NCBI GenBank assembly: GCA_964620535.1
Contig: CAZUHN010000045.1
Span: forward strand, 1-7,682
Length of the DNA stretch: 7,682 nucleotides
Reading direction: 5' to 3'
Source of the DNA: CAZUHN01 sp964620535
Lineage (GTDB): Bacteria; UBA8248
The position numbers and the translations under genes are program-made. A model generated the notes under the pieces. The model ran no database searches, was not told where the DNA came from, and saw nothing but the letters and a program-made list of their open reading frames with translations. Shown here in pieces: positions 6,085 through 7,682 of the stretch (within the stretch, counting starts at the first letter, position 1; the number at the start of each line of letters is the position of its first letter).

Positions 6085-7682
6085 TCAATAACCCACCGCG
6101 CAGCCGTCCCTGCGGTGGTCCGAACCCGCCATGTAGACTCCCTCGGGAAGCTGGACGATGCCTTGTCCGCCTCCGCAGCCCTCAAACCCCCGTGAACCCG
6201 TCACATCGTGGCCTCTCTTGAGCAGACTTTCGATGACTTGCGCAGGCACGCCCATCTCAATGTTCACGGTTAGGCCTCCCAGGATGCGCAACCGCGGGGC
6301 ATCGATGGCCTCCTGCACGTTCATCCCGAAATCCACCATGTTCGAGAGAACCTGCGCGTGTCCCTGGGGCTGCATGTCCCCTCCCATAACTCCAAAGCTC
6401 ATCCAGGGTTCGCTGTCACGCATGACGAAACCGGGGATGATTGTATGAAAGGGACGCTTCCCGGGAGCGATACAGTTGGGGTGCGCCTCATTCAGGACAA
6501 ACCCCGCGCCCCGGTTCTGGAGCACAAACCCGGTATTTCCCACAGTCACTCCTGAGCCGAAATGACTGAAAAGACTGTTAATGAATGAACACATGTTCCC
6601 TTCTTTGTCGGCGGTTGTGAGGTAAACCGTGTCGCTCCCGCCGGAGGGGACGCCAGGGGGGTGGTCCACCGCGGTCGGTCGAATGAGGCCCCGGCGGCTT
6701 TCGGCGTAATTCTTCGAGAGGAGCGCCTCGACCGGGACCTCGGCCTTTTCCGGATCGGCGATATACTGGTCCTTATCGGCGAAGGCGAGCTTCAGGGATT
6801 CGATGAGAAAGTGCAGGTGATCGGCACACCCGAAGCTGATTTCTCCCAGAGGAAATCCCTCCAGGATGTTCAGGCAAATAAGCGCCGTGAGGCCCTGCCC
6901 GTTCGGGGGAATCTCGCAAAGCTCGACGCCGCGGTAGTCCGTCCGGATGGGGTCGACCCAGGAATGCTTCGTCGCGGCGAGGTCTTCCATTTCGAGGAGC
7001 CCGTCGAGTTCACCCGAGGTTTTGACGATCGCCGCGGCGATGGGGCCTTCATAGAAGGCTCTCGGGCCGCCGTCCGCGACCAAGCGGAGACTCGCGGCGA
7101 GCTCGGGGTTTCGGAAAATCTCTCCCGCCCGGACTGCGCGGCCGGCCGGAAGATAGACGCGGGCCGAATTTTCGAAATCGCGAAGCTTCGGCTCCTGGCC
7201 CTTCCAGGCCGAGGCGATGATGGGGGAGACAGGATATCCCTTTTCGGCGTACCGGATGGCGGGGGCCAACACCTTGGCCAGACCCATGTCGCTCCCGAAC
7301 CGCTCGAGGGCGGCAGCCCAGCCGTCCACCGCGCCGGGAACGGTGACGGAAAAGATTCCCTGTTCCGGCACGGTCTCGAAGCCAGCCTCGCGGTATCGCT
7401 CCGGGGTGGCGCGGCGGGGCGCGCGGCCGCTGCCGTTCAGGCCGAACAGCTCCTTTTCCCCCGCGTCCCAGTACAGCATAAACATATCCCCGCCTATCCC
7501 GGTGGACTGGGGCTCAACAACATTCAGCATAGAGGCGGCGCAAACGGCTGCGTCCGCCGCGCTCCCCCCTTCCCGGAGAATTTCCAAGGCGGCGCCCGCA
7601 GCAAGAGGCTGGCTCGTGGCCACCATTCCCTCTGCGGCGTAAACCGGCGAGCGCCCCGTTTTGAGGGAGGCCCTGGAGGTGG
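6085..7682 (-). CDS. Gamma-glutamyltransferase / acylase family protein (partial, 5' end off right edge)
   Basis: Ntn-hydrolase-fold enzyme that self-cleaves into two subunits and then transfers or hydrolyses gamma-glutamyl (or, in relatives, cephalosporin-side-chain acyl) groups. The frame stays open through the right edge; 531 residues are visible, and the ATG at 7626 is internal, because the preceding codons (TGRSPVYAAEG) are the usual N-terminal strand before GMVATSQPLA. Counting from that Met: GGSAADAAV (20-28), VEPQSTGIGGDMF (37-49), the PPNGQGLTAL segment (240-249), and the autocleavage site SDT at 331-333 with Thr333 (codon 6628-6630) as expected nucleophile, followed by ADKEGNMCSFINSL. 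Then come RPFHTIIPGF (391-400), GVMGGDMQPQGHAQVL (412-427) and the end SDHRRDGCAVGY. All landmarks for processing are intact. The GGDMQPQGH form is typical of the YwrD-like/acylase branch as well as true GGT, so substrate choice is open. Whether it is exported cannot be seen, since the N-terminus is missing. It is the first visible gene of the probable minus-strand operon. Confidence 0.93.
   Translation of the reverse strand, partial: TSRASLKTGRSPVYAAEGMVATSQPLAAGAALEILREGGSAADAAVCAASMLNVVEPQSTGIGGDMFMLYWDAGEKELFGLNGSGRAPRRATPERYREAGFETVPEQGIFSVTVPGAVDGWAAALERFGSDMGLAKVLAPAIRYAEKGYPVSPIIASAWKGQEPKLRDFENSARVYLPAGRAVRAGEIFRNPELAASLRLVADGGPRAFYEGPIAAAIVKTSGELDGLLEMEDLAATKHSWVDPIRTDYRGVELCEIPPNGQGLTALICLNILEGFPLGEISFGCADHLHFLIESLKLAFADKDQYIADPEKAEVPVEALLSKNYAESRRGLIRPTAVDHPPGVPSGGSDTVYLTTADKEGNMCSFINSLFSHFGSGVTVGNTGFVLQNRGAGFVLNEAHPNCIAPGKRPFHTIIPGFVMRDSEPWMSFGVMGGDMQPQGHAQVLSNMVDFGMNVQEAIDAPRLRILGGLTVNIEMGVPAQVIESLLKRGHDVTGSRGFEGCGGGQGIVQLPEGVYMAGSDHRRDGCAVGY

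Noticed and set aside
7217..7642. 141-codon open frame on the plus strand
   Set aside because: Antisense to the GGT-family gene within strongly conserved N-terminal motifs.
1..7682. tRNA, rRNA, CRISPR, insertion sequence or phage elements
   Set aside because: No cloverleaf-like segment, regularly spaced repeats, terminal inverted repeats or transposase/integrase-like product could be seen on either strand.

Overview
The window is a high-GC bacterial chromosomal segment with seven protein genes, two of them cut by the window edges and one broken by stop codons. No RNA gene, CRISPR array, insertion sequence or phage gene is visible. Two products carry Sec-type signal or anchor sequences, and the UvrA is of the ordinary bacterial excision-repair type. 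This suggests a free-living, probably Gram-negative bacterium from an environmental lineage (Deltaproteobacteria-like or an uncultured relative). The lineage is a guess from sequence style, not a demonstrated assignment.

Layout from right to left along the minus strand: a gamma-glutamyltransferase/acylase-family enzyme (6085 to the right edge), an exported NAGPA/DUF2233-type phosphodiester glycosidase (5197-6057), a two-CBS-domain protein interrupted by three in-frame TAG codons (4728-5159), and an atypical short-chain dehydrogenase/reductase (3936-4721). Gaps are 27, 37 and 6 bases, so the four probably form one transcription unit. A small plus-strand gene of unknown function (3456-3881) converges on this unit, and a hairpin with a T-run follows it. 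Divergent from that small gene, on the minus strand, is uvrA (397-3276). It is followed after 14 bases by the start of an exported or membrane-anchored alpha/beta-hydrolase-like gene that runs off the left edge.

No single pathway links all the genes. UvrA is DNA repair. The GGT-family enzyme and the glycosidase are hydrolases that could act on peptides and glycans. The SDR and CBS genes are metabolic or regulatory proteins of unknown target. I see no clear undescribed multi-gene system. The observation most worth checking is the CBS gene, whose frame is fully preserved across 144 codons apart from three amber codons. A decaying pseudogene is the most likely explanation, because neighbouring genes end normally at TAG, but amber readthrough can be tested. 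Secondary points are an SDR without the Tyr/Lys catalytic pair and a UvrA with a low-complexity insertion and an altered first zinc-ligand pair.
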